Shown: one piece after another, positions 8,961-17,520 of the stretch
How positions within the stretch are numbered: position 1 is the first letter of the stretch
Layout: each line of letters opens with the position of its first letter
NCBI RefSeq assembly: GCF_001512305.1
Contig: NZ_LNUT01000005.1
Coordinates: 1,151,774-1,215,773, forward strand
From: Arthrobacter sp. EPSL27
GTDB lineage: Bacteria; Actinomycetota; Actinomycetes; Actinomycetales; Micrococcaceae
DNA length: 64,000 bases
Reading direction: 5' to 3'
Notes under the pieces: model-generated
Seen by the model: only the letters and a program-made list of their open reading frames with translations
What the model was told of the DNA's origin: nothing
The model's database searches: none
Translations under genes and position numbers: made by a program

Positions 8961-10532
8961 TTAACCTGCCGGCTGGGGGTGCCCGGCGTCGGGGACTGAC
9001 ACTGCGTCGGGGACTGGCAAGGCACCAGGGACCGTCCCGGCGTCGGAATTTACTCCTGCGGCGCCGGCGGCCGGGGCCTCCGGCACCGACTCCCGGTGCC
9101 GGGCGGCGAGTACTTCCTTGAGCCAGTAGAACGAGGCCTTTTTCGTGCGGTGCTGCGTCTCGCGGTCAACGTGCAGCAGGCCAAACTGCTGCTTGTAGCC
9201 GCCGGACCATTCGAAGTTGTCCATCAGCGACCACACGTAGTAGCCGCGCAGGTCGACCGCTTCGGCCGCGCCCCCGGGGGAGGTCGCTTCAATGGCGGTG
9301 GCAATGTGGTCCGCCAAATAGCGCACCCGGCGCTCGTCCGGGATGATGAGCCCGCCGTCCGGGTCCTGGATCTCAAGGTCCTCGAAGCTGGCCCCGCCCT
9401 CGGTGATGTAGACCGGGGGAAGGTTGGGGTAGCGTTCGGACATTTCTCCGAGGGCGACGGCCATGTACTCCGGTTTGATGGGCCAGCCGTACGCGGTGAT
9501 CTCCGTGTCCGGGAAGGACGCAATGTGGAACGGGGCCCCGGGCGCAGTGCCGCTCAGGTCATCCCCCATGGCCTCGGCCATCCCCTTGGGCACGGCGCCG
9601 TCGCCGGGCCCGGAGGCCACTCGTGTGGGCATGTAGTAATTGAGCCCGTAGAAGTCCAGCGGCTGCGAGATCAGTTCCATGTCCTCGCTGGACGGGCTGA
9701 ATGAGGAGAAGAAGGTGGCGGCCCGGATGGTGTCGGGGTACTTGCCAAGCAGGACCGGGTCCGCGTAGAGCCTGTTCTGGGCCATGTCCATGAGCCCGGC
9801 ACTGAGCTTGTCCAGCGGGTTGATCGAGGCGGGCACCATCGGGGAATAGACGTTGGTGATGCCGATTTCGCCGGGCACGTTGGCGGCCCGCAGCGCCTGG
9901 AGCGACAGGCCGTGGCCCAAGAGCTGGTGGTGGACGCTGGGGAGGGCCTTCAGCATGAGCGCTTCGCCCGGCGCGTGCATGCCCAGCATGTACCCGTTGG
10001 TGCTGACGGTGGCGGGTTCGTTGACGGTCACCCAGCGCGTCACCCGGTCTCCGTAGGCGGCCGCGGCGATCGCGGCGAACTCCCCCAGCCGGTAGGCCGT
10101 GTCCCGGTTCATCCAGCCGCCGGCTTCATCGAGTTCCAGCGGCGTGTCCCAGTGGTACAGGGTGGCCATCGGTGCGATGCCGTTGGCCAGCAGGAGGTCG
10201 ATCAGGCGGTCGTAGAAATCAAGACCGGCGGGGTTGACCGGGCCGCTGCCGCCGGGCTGAATCCGCGACCAGGACAGCGAGAACCGGTACGAATCGATGC
10301 CCAGTTCCTTCATCAGGGCGACGTCTTCGGGCATCCGGTGGTAGTGGTCGCACGCCACGACGGGGCTGTGGTCCTCCACGATGGCTCCGGGTTTGGCAGC
10401 AAACACATCCCAGCCCGAGGGACCGCGGCCGTCCTCGTCCAAAGCGCCTTCGATCTGGAAGGCTGCGGTAGCTACGCCGAGGGTAAAACGCGGCGGCAGG
10501 AGGGAAGCCAGGTCCTTGGCGGAAGCTTTCAT
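8961..10532 (-). CDS. Family 1 glycoside hydrolase (beta-glucosidase)
   Basis: The 523-residue protein is a GH1 enzyme. It starts with the family signature FTLGVATAAFQIEGA (residues 16-30). The acid/base glutamate is E172 in TVNEP, and the nucleophile is E378 in the motif ITEGG, where most members have ITENG. WSLMDNFEW near residue 440 forms the aglycone site. It should cleave terminal beta-glucosides or related sugars in the cytosol, as there is no signal peptide. After the barrel ends (about 478) there is an alanine/valine/proline-rich tail of about 45 residues. A GGACTCTCC-like ribosome binding region precedes the ATG. Confidence 0.88.
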   Translation of the reverse strand: MKASAKDLASLLPPRFTLGVATAAFQIEGALDEDGRGPSGWDVFAAKPGAIVEDHSPVVACDHYHRMPEDVALMKELGIDSYRFSLSWSRIQPGGSGPVNPAGLDFYDRLIDLLLANGIAPMATLYHWDTPLELDEAGGWMNRDTAYRLGEFAAIAAAAYGDRVTRWVTVNEPATVSTNGYMLGMHAPGEALMLKALPSVHHQLLGHGLSLQALRAANVPGEIGITNVYSPMVPASINPLDKLSAGLMDMAQNRLYADPVLLGKYPDTIRAATFFSSFSPSSEDMELISQPLDFYGLNYYMPTRVASGPGDGAVPKGMAEAMGDDLSGTAPGAPFHIASFPDTEITAYGWPIKPEYMAVALGEMSERYPNLPPVYITEGGASFEDLEIQDPDGGLIIPDERRVRYLADHIATAIEATSPGGAAEAVDLRGYYVWSLMDNFEWSGGYKQQFGLLHVDRETQHRTKKASFYWLKEVLAARHRESVPEAPAAGAAGVNSDAGTVPGALPVPDAVSVPDAGHPQPAG

Positions 10533-10644
10533 CAGGAGAGTCCCTTATGTAGTTTGGCAGTTGACTGATTTTAGGCCTCCGGCAGGCCCTGCGCCACGAC
10601 GGCGCGCACGCCGGTCCTTGACCGACAAGCCACCCGCCCGGGGT

Positions 10645-11034
10645 TTAGAACGCCGTGGCCTCCGGGCCGAACAGGAACTCCTTCGCGTGCGCCACGGCCT
10701 TTTTGAAGGCATCGTTCCGCAGGGCCTGCAGCTGTTCCGCGTCGTCCGCGGCTGGTTCCAGATAGCTCGTGTATCCCGGCCGGAGCACCCAGATGTCGCC
10801 GGCGGGCGGCAGGTAGAACACGCCGAAGGAGCGGTGCTGGTTGTCATCGACGGTCCAGATGGGAACCACCGCGAGGGCTGCGCCGGTATCGACATTGATC
10901 CACTGGGCCCGCGGAAGTGGCGCCTCGTGGGCTTCCGGGTCGAGGAATGGGGCTGTGCCCTCACCCCACCGTGCCTCGAAGCGCTCGTGGAAGACCGGCA
11001 TGAGATGTGAATCGTAGCGGCGCCATGCACTCAT
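10645..11034 (-). CDS. Conserved hypothetical protein
   Basis: I do not recognise this 129-residue protein. It starts MSAWRRYDSHLMPVF with an excellent AAAGGAGGG ribosome binding site eight bases upstream, which decides the start over longer in-frame options. It is compact and soluble, with aromatic-rich strands (WINVDTGAALAVVPIWTVDDN, FGVFYLPPAGDIWVL) and a C-terminal helix ending AHAKEFLFGPEATAF. There is no signal peptide or metal motif. It lies downstream of the Hsp20 gene on the same strand, but a strong hairpin separates them, so it probably has its own promoter. Confidence 0.6.
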   Translation of the reverse strand: MSAWRRYDSHLMPVFHERFEARWGEGTAPFLDPEAHEAPLPRAQWINVDTGAALAVVPIWTVDDNQHRSFGVFYLPPAGDIWVLRPGYTSYLEPAADDAEQLQALRNDAFKKAVAHAKEFLFGPEATAF

Positions 11035-11121
11035 GGCCACCCTCCTTTGGTTGTGCTTAATGGGGCCTGTTGCACTGGTCAAGTCGGTGGGGGCAGGGGT
11101 CAATTCGGTGGGGGCAGCGCG

Positions 11122-11161
11122 GGACCCGTGGACGCCGGCAACGGCCGGCGCCGACGGGTCC
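11122..11161 (-). terminator. Strong hairpin after the Hsp20 gene
   Basis: Arms at 11122-11139 and 11144-11161 pair over 18 bases with two mismatches and a four-base loop (GGACCCGTGGACGCCGGC on the left). No T-run follows on either strand, so it would be an actinobacterial I-shaped terminator rather than a classic one. It lies 40-80 bp after the stop of the Hsp20 gene. Confidence 0.5.
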
Positions 11162-11203
11162 CCCGCTGTCAGCGACGGGCGGGACGGCGGGCGTCCGCCG
11201 CCG

Positions 11204-11632
11204 CTATTGCCCGATCTCCTGCAGCCTGTCCTGGTTGTGCGTGATTTCAATCTTCCGCGGCTTGGCGCGCTCGTGCACCGGGATGCGCAGGGTCAGTACG
11301 CCGTCGGAGTATTGCGCCCTGACCTTGTCGGTGTCCAGGGTGTCGCCGAGGATCAACTGGCGGCTGAACACGCCGCGCGGACGCTCCGAGGCAACCAGCT
11401 CTACGTTGGGCGGCGTCGGATCGCGCCTCTCAGCCCGGACCGTCAGGACGTTGCGCTCAATATCAAGGTCCACCGAGTCAACATTGACGCCGGGAAGATC
11501 GAACGCGACCACGAACTCGCCGTCCTCCTGCCACGCATCCATCGGCATCGCAGCAGGCCGTGCCGCCGTCCCCAGAACCTGCTGGGTCAGCCGGTCCAGT
11601 TCGCGGAACGGGTCCGTACGCATCAACATCAT
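11204..11632 (-). CDS. Hsp20/alpha-crystallin family small heat-shock protein
   Basis: The 142-residue chaperone holds unfolding proteins during stress. The alpha-crystallin domain covers about residues 30-130: [29 protein letters not shown] supplied in continuous strands, then [17 protein letters not shown] and the closing [20 protein letters not shown]; the I-x-V anchor for oligomers is IPV. The N-terminus [20 protein letters not shown] is typical. AGGAG ends six bases before the ATG at 11632; ATG 11629 is also possible. It is divergent from a MerR/HspR-like regulator, a common arrangement for heat-shock control. Confidence 0.9.
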   Translation of the reverse strand: MMLMRTDPFRELDRLTQQVLGTAARPAAMPMDAWQEDGEFVVAFDLPGVNVDSVDLDIERNVLTVRAERRDPTPPNVELVASERPRGVFSRQLILGDTLDTDKVRAQYSDGVLTLRIPVHERAKPRKIEITHNQDRLQEIGQ

Positions 11633-11670
11633 TTCCCACTCCTTCACGTGAGAGCTTTGTAGTTTTTGTG

Positions 11671-11702
11671 TATCCACGTCCGGTTATCTGTGGTGGTGGA
11701 TA
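11671..11702. promoter_or_regulatory. Inverted repeat in the Hsp20/MerR intergenic region
   Basis: TATCCAC at 11671-11677 is mirrored by GTGGATA at 11696-11702 with an 18-bp spacer, about 40 bp upstream of the Hsp20 start. An AT-rich TTTTTTATAA run follows. It is a possible binding site for the divergent MerR-family protein. It does not match the HAIR consensus of HspR (CTTGAGT-N7-ACTCAAG), which I did not find. Confidence 0.3.
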
Positions 11703-11794
11703 TAGATTTTTTATAACACCAGTGCCAGAATGATGCAAGAGGATTTTCGGGGAATCGCCGGGGGATGCGGTCGGAAGAGTAGGAGGGAGGACCT

Positions 11795-12088
11795 GTGGCA
11801 GATCGTGGCCAGGAGCTGGGCGTCTACGCGATTTCCGTGGTGGCGCAGCTGGTCGGGACCGGGCAGCAGAACATCAGGCTCTATGAGCGCAAGGGTCTCC
11901 TGACGCCGGACCGCACCGCCGGGGGAACGCGTCAGTACAGCAACGCGGACCTGGCCGTGCTGCGGCGGATCAACGAGCTCCTGGCAGAGGGGCTCAATCT
12001 CGCCGGGGTGGCCAAAGTGCTGGAACTGGAAGAGGCCAACGCCGGGCTCCGGAGCGAGTTGCAGCGCCTCCGCTCGCGCCGGACCTAG
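11795..12088 (+). CDS. MerR family transcriptional regulator (HspR-like)
   Basis: This 97-residue DNA-binding protein has a MerR winged helix: YAISVVAQLVGTGQQNIRLYERKGLL at residues about 11-36, then GGTRQYSNADLAVLRRINEL, and a short C-terminal helix (VLELEEANAGLRSELQRLRS) for dimerisation. It lacks any effector domain, as do HspR repressors. Divergent placement next to Hsp20 suggests it controls that gene and itself. The start is a GTG preceded by AGGAGGGAGG. Confidence 0.82.
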   Translation: MADRGQELGVYAISVVAQLVGTGQQNIRLYERKGLLTPDRTAGGTRQYSNADLAVLRRINELLAEGLNLAGVAKVLELEEANAGLRSELQRLRSRRT

Positions 12089-12137
12089 CGTCCGGAGCAA
12101 GGAGGCACCCGCGGCAGGAGTCACCCCGACCCAAGAG

Positions 12138-12449
12138 TCACCCGGGGGCCTTGCCCCCGGCGATGCGGTGGGATTCCATCAGGAGTTCGCCCAGTTCCTC
12201 GGTGCCGATCCGGTCCAGGCGCACCAGGACCAGCCGGGGCGAGCGTTCGTGGTGCGCCGTCCAGAAGTATGTGTCCGGATCCGTTCCGGCGAGAGCCTCG
12301 CGCTCCTCGGACTTGACCGTGAGCACCCCGTCGTCCCAGATCCGGGCCATGAGCGTGGCCGCGAACCAGGCGGGGCGGCCCCAGCTGGAGCGCTCCACCA
12401 CGCCCGGCAGGGCCAGAGCCATGCGGCGGACATCCTCTTCGGTAGCCAT
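12138..12449 (-). CDS. MmcQ/YjbR family DNA-binding protein
   Basis: The 103-residue protein matches the MmcQ/YjbR (DUF419) family, a small CyaY-like fold. Visible family features are ATEEDVRRMALALPGV at the N-terminus, SSWGRPAWFAA in the middle and the closing helix TEELGELLMESHRIAGG. Members are annotated as DNA-binding from structure, with little functional evidence. The ATG at 12449 begins the conserved N-terminal helix; an upstream ATG at 12479 adds a non-conserved arginine-rich stretch and is rejected. Confidence 0.8.
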   Translation of the reverse strand: MATEEDVRRMALALPGVVERSSWGRPAWFAATLMARIWDDGVLTVKSEEREALAGTDPDTYFWTAHHERSPRLVLVRLDRIGTEELGELLMESHRIAGGKAPG

Positions 12450-12521
12450 GGCCCGACTGTGGCACCCGCGCCGGCCCAAGACAAGACAGTACGAGGTCCA
12501 GGCCCGGGCCCGGGCCGGAAC

Positions 12522-13304
12522 CTAGGTCTGGCTGGTGTCGGCTTTCGAGAGCGTCCCGGTGATCTTCTCGCCGGGGATGCGGGCAGTCCGCCAGGTGTCC
12601 AGGGCGATCACGCCGCCCAGGATGACGAAGGAGATGGACAGGGAGGCGAAGGCGTCGGTCAGCCAGTGATAGCCAAGGTAGAGCCGGCTCACAGCAGCGA
12701 AGAAGATCCCCACGCCGGCCAGCGCAAAGCCGGCGACGGCGGCCATGCGGTTGCTGTGGCGGGAGAAGACCAGGTAGGCGCTGACCAGCAGGAAGTCGCA
12801 CGCGCCCAGGACGTGGCCCGACGGGAAGGAAAAGGTGAAGTCGGCGCCGAAGAGCATCAGGTCCACGGGCGGCCGCTGGCGGTCGATGGCGCGCCCGATG
12901 ACCTGGGCGAGGATGACACCGGTCAGCATGGCGCCAGCCAGGAGCATCGGCCGCCAAGCGTGCTTGGCCAGCAGCCCCCAGGCAACTGTCACCACCAGGA
13001 TGATGATCGGCAGCGCCACGGGCCCGAAAACGATCGCAAGGATGATCATGATGGTCGTGAGGGGTTCGGACCGGAGCGTGAGTAGCCAGGAACGGACGGG
13101 TTCGTCACCCGCCGTCAGGCCGCCCTGCTGCAGGACGCTGGCAAGGATGGAGAAGAACAGCACGGCCCCGACGATCACGAGTCCGATTGCGATCAGGTAC
13201 AGGTTCTTCCGGTCCCGCGCCTCCATGTAGCGTTCCTCAACCACGAACTTGTCGTGGAAAACCCGCCACCGGCCGGGCGACTTCCCGGTACTATCTTCAG
13301 CCAT
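12522..13304 (-). CDS. PAP2 family membrane phosphatase
   Basis: The 260-residue protein has about six membrane helices and the three-part PAP2 acid phosphatase signature: KxxxxxxRP-like region GRAIDRQRPPVD near residue 128, FSFPSGHVLGA near 147 with catalytic histidine, and SRLYLGYHWLTDAFA near 198. Members dephosphorylate undecaprenyl pyrophosphate, phosphatidate or phosphatidylglycerol phosphate on the outer membrane face; the substrate here is unknown. The start at 13304 (MAEDSTGK) gives a 30-residue cytosolic lead before the first helix; GTG 13337 is an alternative. Confidence 0.85.
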   Translation of the reverse strand: MAEDSTGKSPGRWRVFHDKFVVEERYMEARDRKNLYLIAIGLVIVGAVLFFSILASVLQQGGLTAGDEPVRSWLLTLRSEPLTTIMIILAIVFGPVALPIIILVVTVAWGLLAKHAWRPMLLAGAMLTGVILAQVIGRAIDRQRPPVDLMLFGADFTFSFPSGHVLGACDFLLVSAYLVFSRHSNRMAAVAGFALAGVGIFFAAVSRLYLGYHWLTDAFASLSISFVILGGVIALDTWRTARIPGEKITGTLSKADTSQT

Positions 13305-13404
13305 TCCCGCATCCGCCTTCTCGCCGTACCAGCACACTTCCTTTGTGAAGAATATCCCGGTTCCGGTGCGGCCGCCCTCCTACGGCGCCCGGTAGCCTGA
13401 GGCA

Positions 13405-14502
13405 ATGGGCGCCATGAATGAACTGATCAACCCGCGTGTCGTCGAATCCCTCGCGCGGATCCTCGCCAAAGCCGCACCGGAGTGCCGGTTGGACCACCTT
13501 GCCAGCACAGCCGCGCAGCTTGATGATCTGAGCCTGCGGGAACGCACCGACCTCCTGAGCCACGCCCTGCTGGCCGACCTGCCCGCGGACTACACGGAGA
13601 CGGCCGGCGTCTTCCGCCGCTCGCTGGCTGATCCGGACTTCACCGGCTGGATGATCTGGCCTGTCACGGAGACCGCATCCACGCTGGCTCTTGCCTCACC
13701 GGGGCAGTACGACGTCGAAGACTGCCTGGCGCTGCTCGCCGAACTGACGCCGCGGCTCACCGCTGAATTCGCCATCCGGCGCATCCTTGCCGCCGATCTG
13801 GACCGCGCCCTGGCTGTCATCCAGGGCTGGACCAGCCACCCGGACTGGCACGTCCGCCGACTGGCCACCGAGGGCACCCGCGCGTACCTGCCGTGGGCGA
13901 TCCGGGTCCCGGAGATCACCCGGCGGCCCGCCGCCACGCTGCCCATCCTCTACGCCCTGTACCGGGATCCGGTGGAAGACGTCCGCCGCTCTGTGGCCAA
14001 CCACCTCAACGACCTGGCCCGCCATGCCCCTGACGAGGTGGTCGCCACCGCGGCGCGGTGGATGGCCGCTCCGGATGAGAACACCCCCAAGGTGGTCCGG
14101 CACGGGCTGCGCACGCTGCTCAAGAAGGCCCACCCCGGTGCGCTGGAACTCCTGGGGTTCCCGCCGGTCACGATCGCCGTCACGCCGCCCCGACTGGAGC
14201 GCACCGTCGTCGAACTGCCGGGGGAACTCGGCTTCGACTTTGAAATCTCCAACCTCGGGCCCGCAGAGGCCCGGCTCGCCGTCGACTACGCGGTGCATTA
14301 CAGGAAGGCCAACGGCACCCTCGCGGAGAAGGTGTTCAAGCTCGGGACGCCGGTCCTCGCACCCGGCGAGTCCAGGACGTTTTCAAAGCGTCATGCTTTC
14401 CGCCAGATGACCACACGGGTGCACCATCCCGGCGGCCACGCACTGCAGCTGCAGGTTAATGGAGTTCGTTACCCGGCAGAAGAGTTCATGGTGGTGACCT
14501 AG
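13405..14502 (+). CDS. AlkC-like DNA alkylation repair glycosylase with C-terminal Ig-like domain
   Basis: This 365-residue protein has an N-terminal superhelix of HEAT-like repeats (about residues 1-260), including HPDWHVRRLATEGTRAYLPW and DPVEDVRRSVANHLNDLA, which belong to the AlkC/AlkD DNA glycosylase fold. These enzymes remove bulky or charged alkylated bases such as 3-methyladenine without base flipping. The final 95 residues (LERTVVELPGELGFDFEISN onward) form a beta-sandwich that resembles the Ig-like domain described on AlkC; this favours AlkC over AlkD. It is divergent from the PAP2 gene. Confidence 0.75.
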   Translation: MGAMNELINPRVVESLARILAKAAPECRLDHLASTAAQLDDLSLRERTDLLSHALLADLPADYTETAGVFRRSLADPDFTGWMIWPVTETASTLALASPGQYDVEDCLALLAELTPRLTAEFAIRRILAADLDRALAVIQGWTSHPDWHVRRLATEGTRAYLPWAIRVPEITRRPAATLPILYALYRDPVEDVRRSVANHLNDLARHAPDEVVATAARWMAAPDENTPKVVRHGLRTLLKKAHPGALELLGFPPVTIAVTPPRLERTVVELPGELGFDFEISNLGPAEARLAVDYAVHYRKANGTLAEKVFKLGTPVLAPGESRTFSKRHAFRQMTTRVHHPGGHALQLQVNGVRYPAEEFMVVT

Positions 14503-14590
14503 GCCGGCCCTGGCGGCATCACTAATCCGCGCGGGGAGCCCGTCCTTGCTGTGAGCCGATTCACAATGTAGCCTTCCAATCAACTTGTGA

Positions 14591-14603
14591 TGCTTATTAA
14601 GCA
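14591..14603. promoter_or_regulatory. Palindrome TGCTTATTAAGCA, candidate operator of the permease unit
   Basis: A perfect 6-bp inverted repeat with one central base lies 32-44 bp upstream of the ATG of the NCS1 permease in an AT-rich stretch. The position fits a repressor site near the promoter or leader. No regulator gene is adjacent. Confidence 0.4.
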
Positions 14604-14634
14604 ACTCACTCTGATGAGCTGGATGGAGAAGACT

Positions 14635-16272
14635 ATGTCCGAGGCACAGCACGGCACTGCCGCCCCCGATGGACCGAAGCGAGGCAAGGTCACCGAAGTG
14701 GAGACCTATGGCATCGAGCGGATCCCGGAGAAGGACCGCAACGCAAGTCCCTTCGACCTGTTCCGGGTCTCATTCGGAGGCGCCAACACCTTCGCTACGG
14801 CCTTCCTGGGTGCTTTTCCGATCCTTTTCGGCCTTTCCTTCTGGCAAGGCCTTGCCGCGACCGTCACCGGGCTGGTGGTCGGCGCCCTCCTGCTGGCCCC
14901 GATGGCTGTTTTCGGCCCCACCAACGGGACCAACAATGCTGTATCCTCTTCCGCGCATCTGGGCGTGCACGGCCGGGTTGTCGGATCGTTCCTGTCACTC
15001 CTGACGGCCACAGCGTTTTTCTCCATTTCCGTCTGGAGTTCCGGCGACGCCTTGGTCGGCGGCCTGAACCGGCTGGTGGGCCTGCCGCAGGAAATGGCTT
15101 CGTTCGCCATCGCCTACGGGGTCTTCGGGGTTCTGGTGCTCGCGGTCTGCGTCTACGGCTTCAAGTTCATGCTGCTCGTCAACAAGATCGCTGTCACGGC
15201 GGCCACCCTGCTTTTTGTCGTTGGCTTCATAGCGTTCGCTGGCGACCTGAACGTGAACTTTGTGGGCGCCTTCGGAACCGGATTCGACGGCGTGGGCATC
15301 GCAGGGTTCGTCCCAGCCTTCATCGGGGCCGCTTTGATCGTGATGTCCAACCCGATCTCCTTTGGCGCTTTCCTGGGCGACTGGGCACGCTACATCCCCT
15401 CCAGCACCCCCAAGCGCCGGGTGATGGGCGCCGCACTCCTCGCCCAACTGGCCACCTTGGTTCCATTCGTCTTCGGACTGGCCACGGCTTCCATCATTGC
15501 CACGAAGGCGCCGGAGTTCATGGATCCCGCGGCCCCCAACTACGTCGGCGGCCTGCTGGCTGTATCTCCGGCCTGGTATTTCGTGCCGCTCTGCGCCATC
15601 GCCCTCATCGGAGGAATGTCCACGGGCGCAACTTCTCTCTACGGTACGGGGCTGGACTTCAGCAGTGTCTTCCCGCGCTTCAACCGCGTGCAGGCCACCC
15701 TGTTCATCGGCGTCCTGGCCATCGCCTTCATTTTTGTCGGCCGCTTCGCATTCAACCTGGTGCAAAGCATCTCCACCTTCGCCACTTTGATCGTCACGTG
15801 CACTGCCCCCTGGATGGTGGTTATGATCATCGGTTTCATCACCCGACGAGGCTGGTACGACGCCGATGCCCTCCAGGTCTTTAACCGCCGCCAGACCGGT
15901 GGACGGTACTGGTTCAACCACGGCTGGAACCCCCGCGGAATGGTTGCCTGGCTGGTCAGCGCCGTGACGGGCCTGAGTATGGTCAACATTCCCGGCCAGT
16001 TCCAGGGCCCGCTCGGAAATCTGGCCGGGGGCTTGGATATCAGCCTGCCGGCATCGGTAGTGCTGGCCGCCATGCTCTACCTGAGCCTCCTGTGGGCATT
16101 CCCCGAGCCGCGCGCCGTGTTCCCGGCCGCGGGCCCACGCTGGATCCCGTCGAAAAACACAGCCGTGCCGCCGGTCTGCGACGCCGCAGGCAACGTTGTG
16201 CCGACGGATGACATCGGCACGACGGACCACGGCCGAGGTGACCGCGACGCGGAAATGGCGGTCCAGCGGTGA
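14635..16272 (+). CDS. NCS1 family nucleobase:cation symporter-like permease
   Basis: The 545-residue polytopic membrane protein has about 12 helices and the cytosine/purine/hydantoin permease (NCS1) signature. Family features are YGIERIPEKDRNASPFDLF before helix 1, SFGGANTFATAFLGAFPILFG in helix 1, and SNPISFGAFLGDWARYIP in the central loop. It should import a nucleobase, hydantoin or similar heterocycle with a cation. The C-terminal 45 residues are hydrophilic. GGAG six bases before the ATG at 14635 sets the start. The next gene, a cyclase-family hydrolase fusion, overlaps by four bases, so the pair probably imports and opens one compound. Confidence 0.88.
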   Translation: MSEAQHGTAAPDGPKRGKVTEVETYGIERIPEKDRNASPFDLFRVSFGGANTFATAFLGAFPILFGLSFWQGLAATVTGLVVGALLLAPMAVFGPTNGTNNAVSSSAHLGVHGRVVGSFLSLLTATAFFSISVWSSGDALVGGLNRLVGLPQEMASFAIAYGVFGVLVLAVCVYGFKFMLLVNKIAVTAATLLFVVGFIAFAGDLNVNFVGAFGTGFDGVGIAGFVPAFIGAALIVMSNPISFGAFLGDWARYIPSSTPKRRVMGAALLAQLATLVPFVFGLATASIIATKAPEFMDPAAPNYVGGLLAVSPAWYFVPLCAIALIGGMSTGATSLYGTGLDFSSVFPRFNRVQATLFIGVLAIAFIFVGRFAFNLVQSISTFATLIVTCTAPWMVVMIIGFITRRGWYDADALQVFNRRQTGGRYWFNHGWNPRGMVAWLVSAVTGLSMVNIPGQFQGPLGNLAGGLDISLPASVVLAAMLYLSLLWAFPEPRAVFPAAGPRWIPSKNTAVPPVCDAAGNVVPTDDIGTTDHGRGDRDAEMAVQR

Positions 16273-17399
16273 CCTGGATGGATCTCAGCTTTCCGCTGGT
16301 CACCGGCATGCCCGTCTACCCCGGGGACCCCGAGGTCCTTATCAGTTCCGCCCTGACGGTGGCCGGAGAAGGCGCCAACGTGCTCTCCCTCGCCATCGGC
16401 AGCCACTCGGGTACCCATGTCGACGCGCCCCGTCATGTCAGCGACAGCTGGGCTTCCTTGGACGAACTGCCCCTCGAGGTGTTTAGCGGAACCGTCGAAA
16501 TGGTGGATGTCCGCGGCGTGAAACGCGGGCAGCCCATTACCGCGGGCCATCTCGCGGAGATTGCCCCGGCCTCTGCGCCGGGCCCCGGCATGCCCGCGCG
16601 GCTCCTCCTGCTGCGGACCGGGTTTGCCGAGGCATGGGGAACCGGCGACTACCTGCAGCATCCCTGGCTCGACGCCGGAGCCGCTCAGCTGATCGTAGAC
16701 CGCGGCTACCGTGCCGTGGGCCTGGACGCCCTGAGTGTGGATCCCAGCCCCCATCCAGGTTCAGCCGCTTCCGCGGCCGCCCACGGTTTCCCTGCCCACG
16801 ACATTCTGGCTGGCAACGGCTGCATCATCGTGGAAAACCTCGCGGGCCTCCAACAGGTTCAGGACGCATTGGATTCGGGATCCGAGGTCGAGATCTTCCT
16901 CTTTCCGCTGAGCATCCCTGACGCCGACGGGGCACCCATCAGGGCCGTCGCCCGGACTGTGTCGGCCGCACAGCCGAAGGCGGCCGCCGCTCCCGGGGAC
17001 GTCGACCTCACCCTGCGGGAGGTCCAGGACGCGGCGGAGGCCCTGATAGCGGCTTTCGCGCTCTGCGACACTGATTCCTACTTCGACGCCTTCAGCCCGG
17101 ATGCCACCTTCATCTTCCACCCGGAAACGGAGAGCCCGGCCTCCCGGTCCGCCTACCGCGGCCTCTGGGACGGGTGGCTGGCATCGGGCTGGAAGGTGCT
17201 CGCATGCAGCAGCCAGGATCAGCGCATCCAGCTCCTCGGGCCGGCCGCGGTCTTCTCCCATCGTGTGGTGACGACGGTCCAGACCGACGCGGCAGGAGGA
17301 CGCCATACGAGCGACGAACGGGAGACGATCGTGTTCAGGCGCGCCGCGGATGGCAGCGTCCGGTGCGTCCACGAACATCTTTCACTGTTCCCTGCCTGA
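16269..17399 (+). CDS. Cyclase-family hydrolase fused to an NTF2/SnoaL-like domain
   Basis: Residues 1-215 are a cyclase family domain (kynurenine formamidase/isatin hydrolase fold) with the metal motif HSGTHVDAPRH near residue 48 and the conserved GLDALSVDP and GNGCIIVENLAGL segments. Residues about 240-376 form an NTF2/SnoaL-like (DUF4440-type) cone: LREVQDAAEALIAAF, YFDAFSPDATFIFHPE, SDERETIVFRR. The linker (about 218-238) is alanine-rich. The first domain should hydrolyse a cyclic amide or N-formyl substrate; the second may bind a product or be catalytic. GTG start overlaps the permease stop (GTGA), so the two are translationally coupled. Confidence 0.8.
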   Translation: MTWMDLSFPLVTGMPVYPGDPEVLISSALTVAGEGANVLSLAIGSHSGTHVDAPRHVSDSWASLDELPLEVFSGTVEMVDVRGVKRGQPITAGHLAEIAPASAPGPGMPARLLLLRTGFAEAWGTGDYLQHPWLDAGAAQLIVDRGYRAVGLDALSVDPSPHPGSAASAAAHGFPAHDILAGNGCIIVENLAGLQQVQDALDSGSEVEIFLFPLSIPDADGAPIRAVARTVSAAQPKAAAAPGDVDLTLREVQDAAEALIAAFALCDTDSYFDAFSPDATFIFHPETESPASRSAYRGLWDGWLASGWKVLACSSQDQRIQLLGPAAVFSHRVVTTVQTDAAGGRHTSDERETIVFRRAADGSVRCVHEHLSLFPA

Positions 17400-17520
17400 T
17401 CCGGAGCGCCCACACTCACCGCGGCGATCCGGCGGGAGCGTCACCGCAGGTCAGCGCCGCGGGGCCGGTTCCGGGCGGATTGCAGGTCCGGAAAACAGCG
17501 TTCAGGTACGGCGCGGGGAT

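Noticed and set aside
11633..11794. HAIR element (CTTGAGT-N7-ACTCAAG) for HspR in the Hsp20/MerR gap
   Set aside because: I read the whole gap and found no such sequence; only the different TATCCAC/GTGGATA repeat is present.
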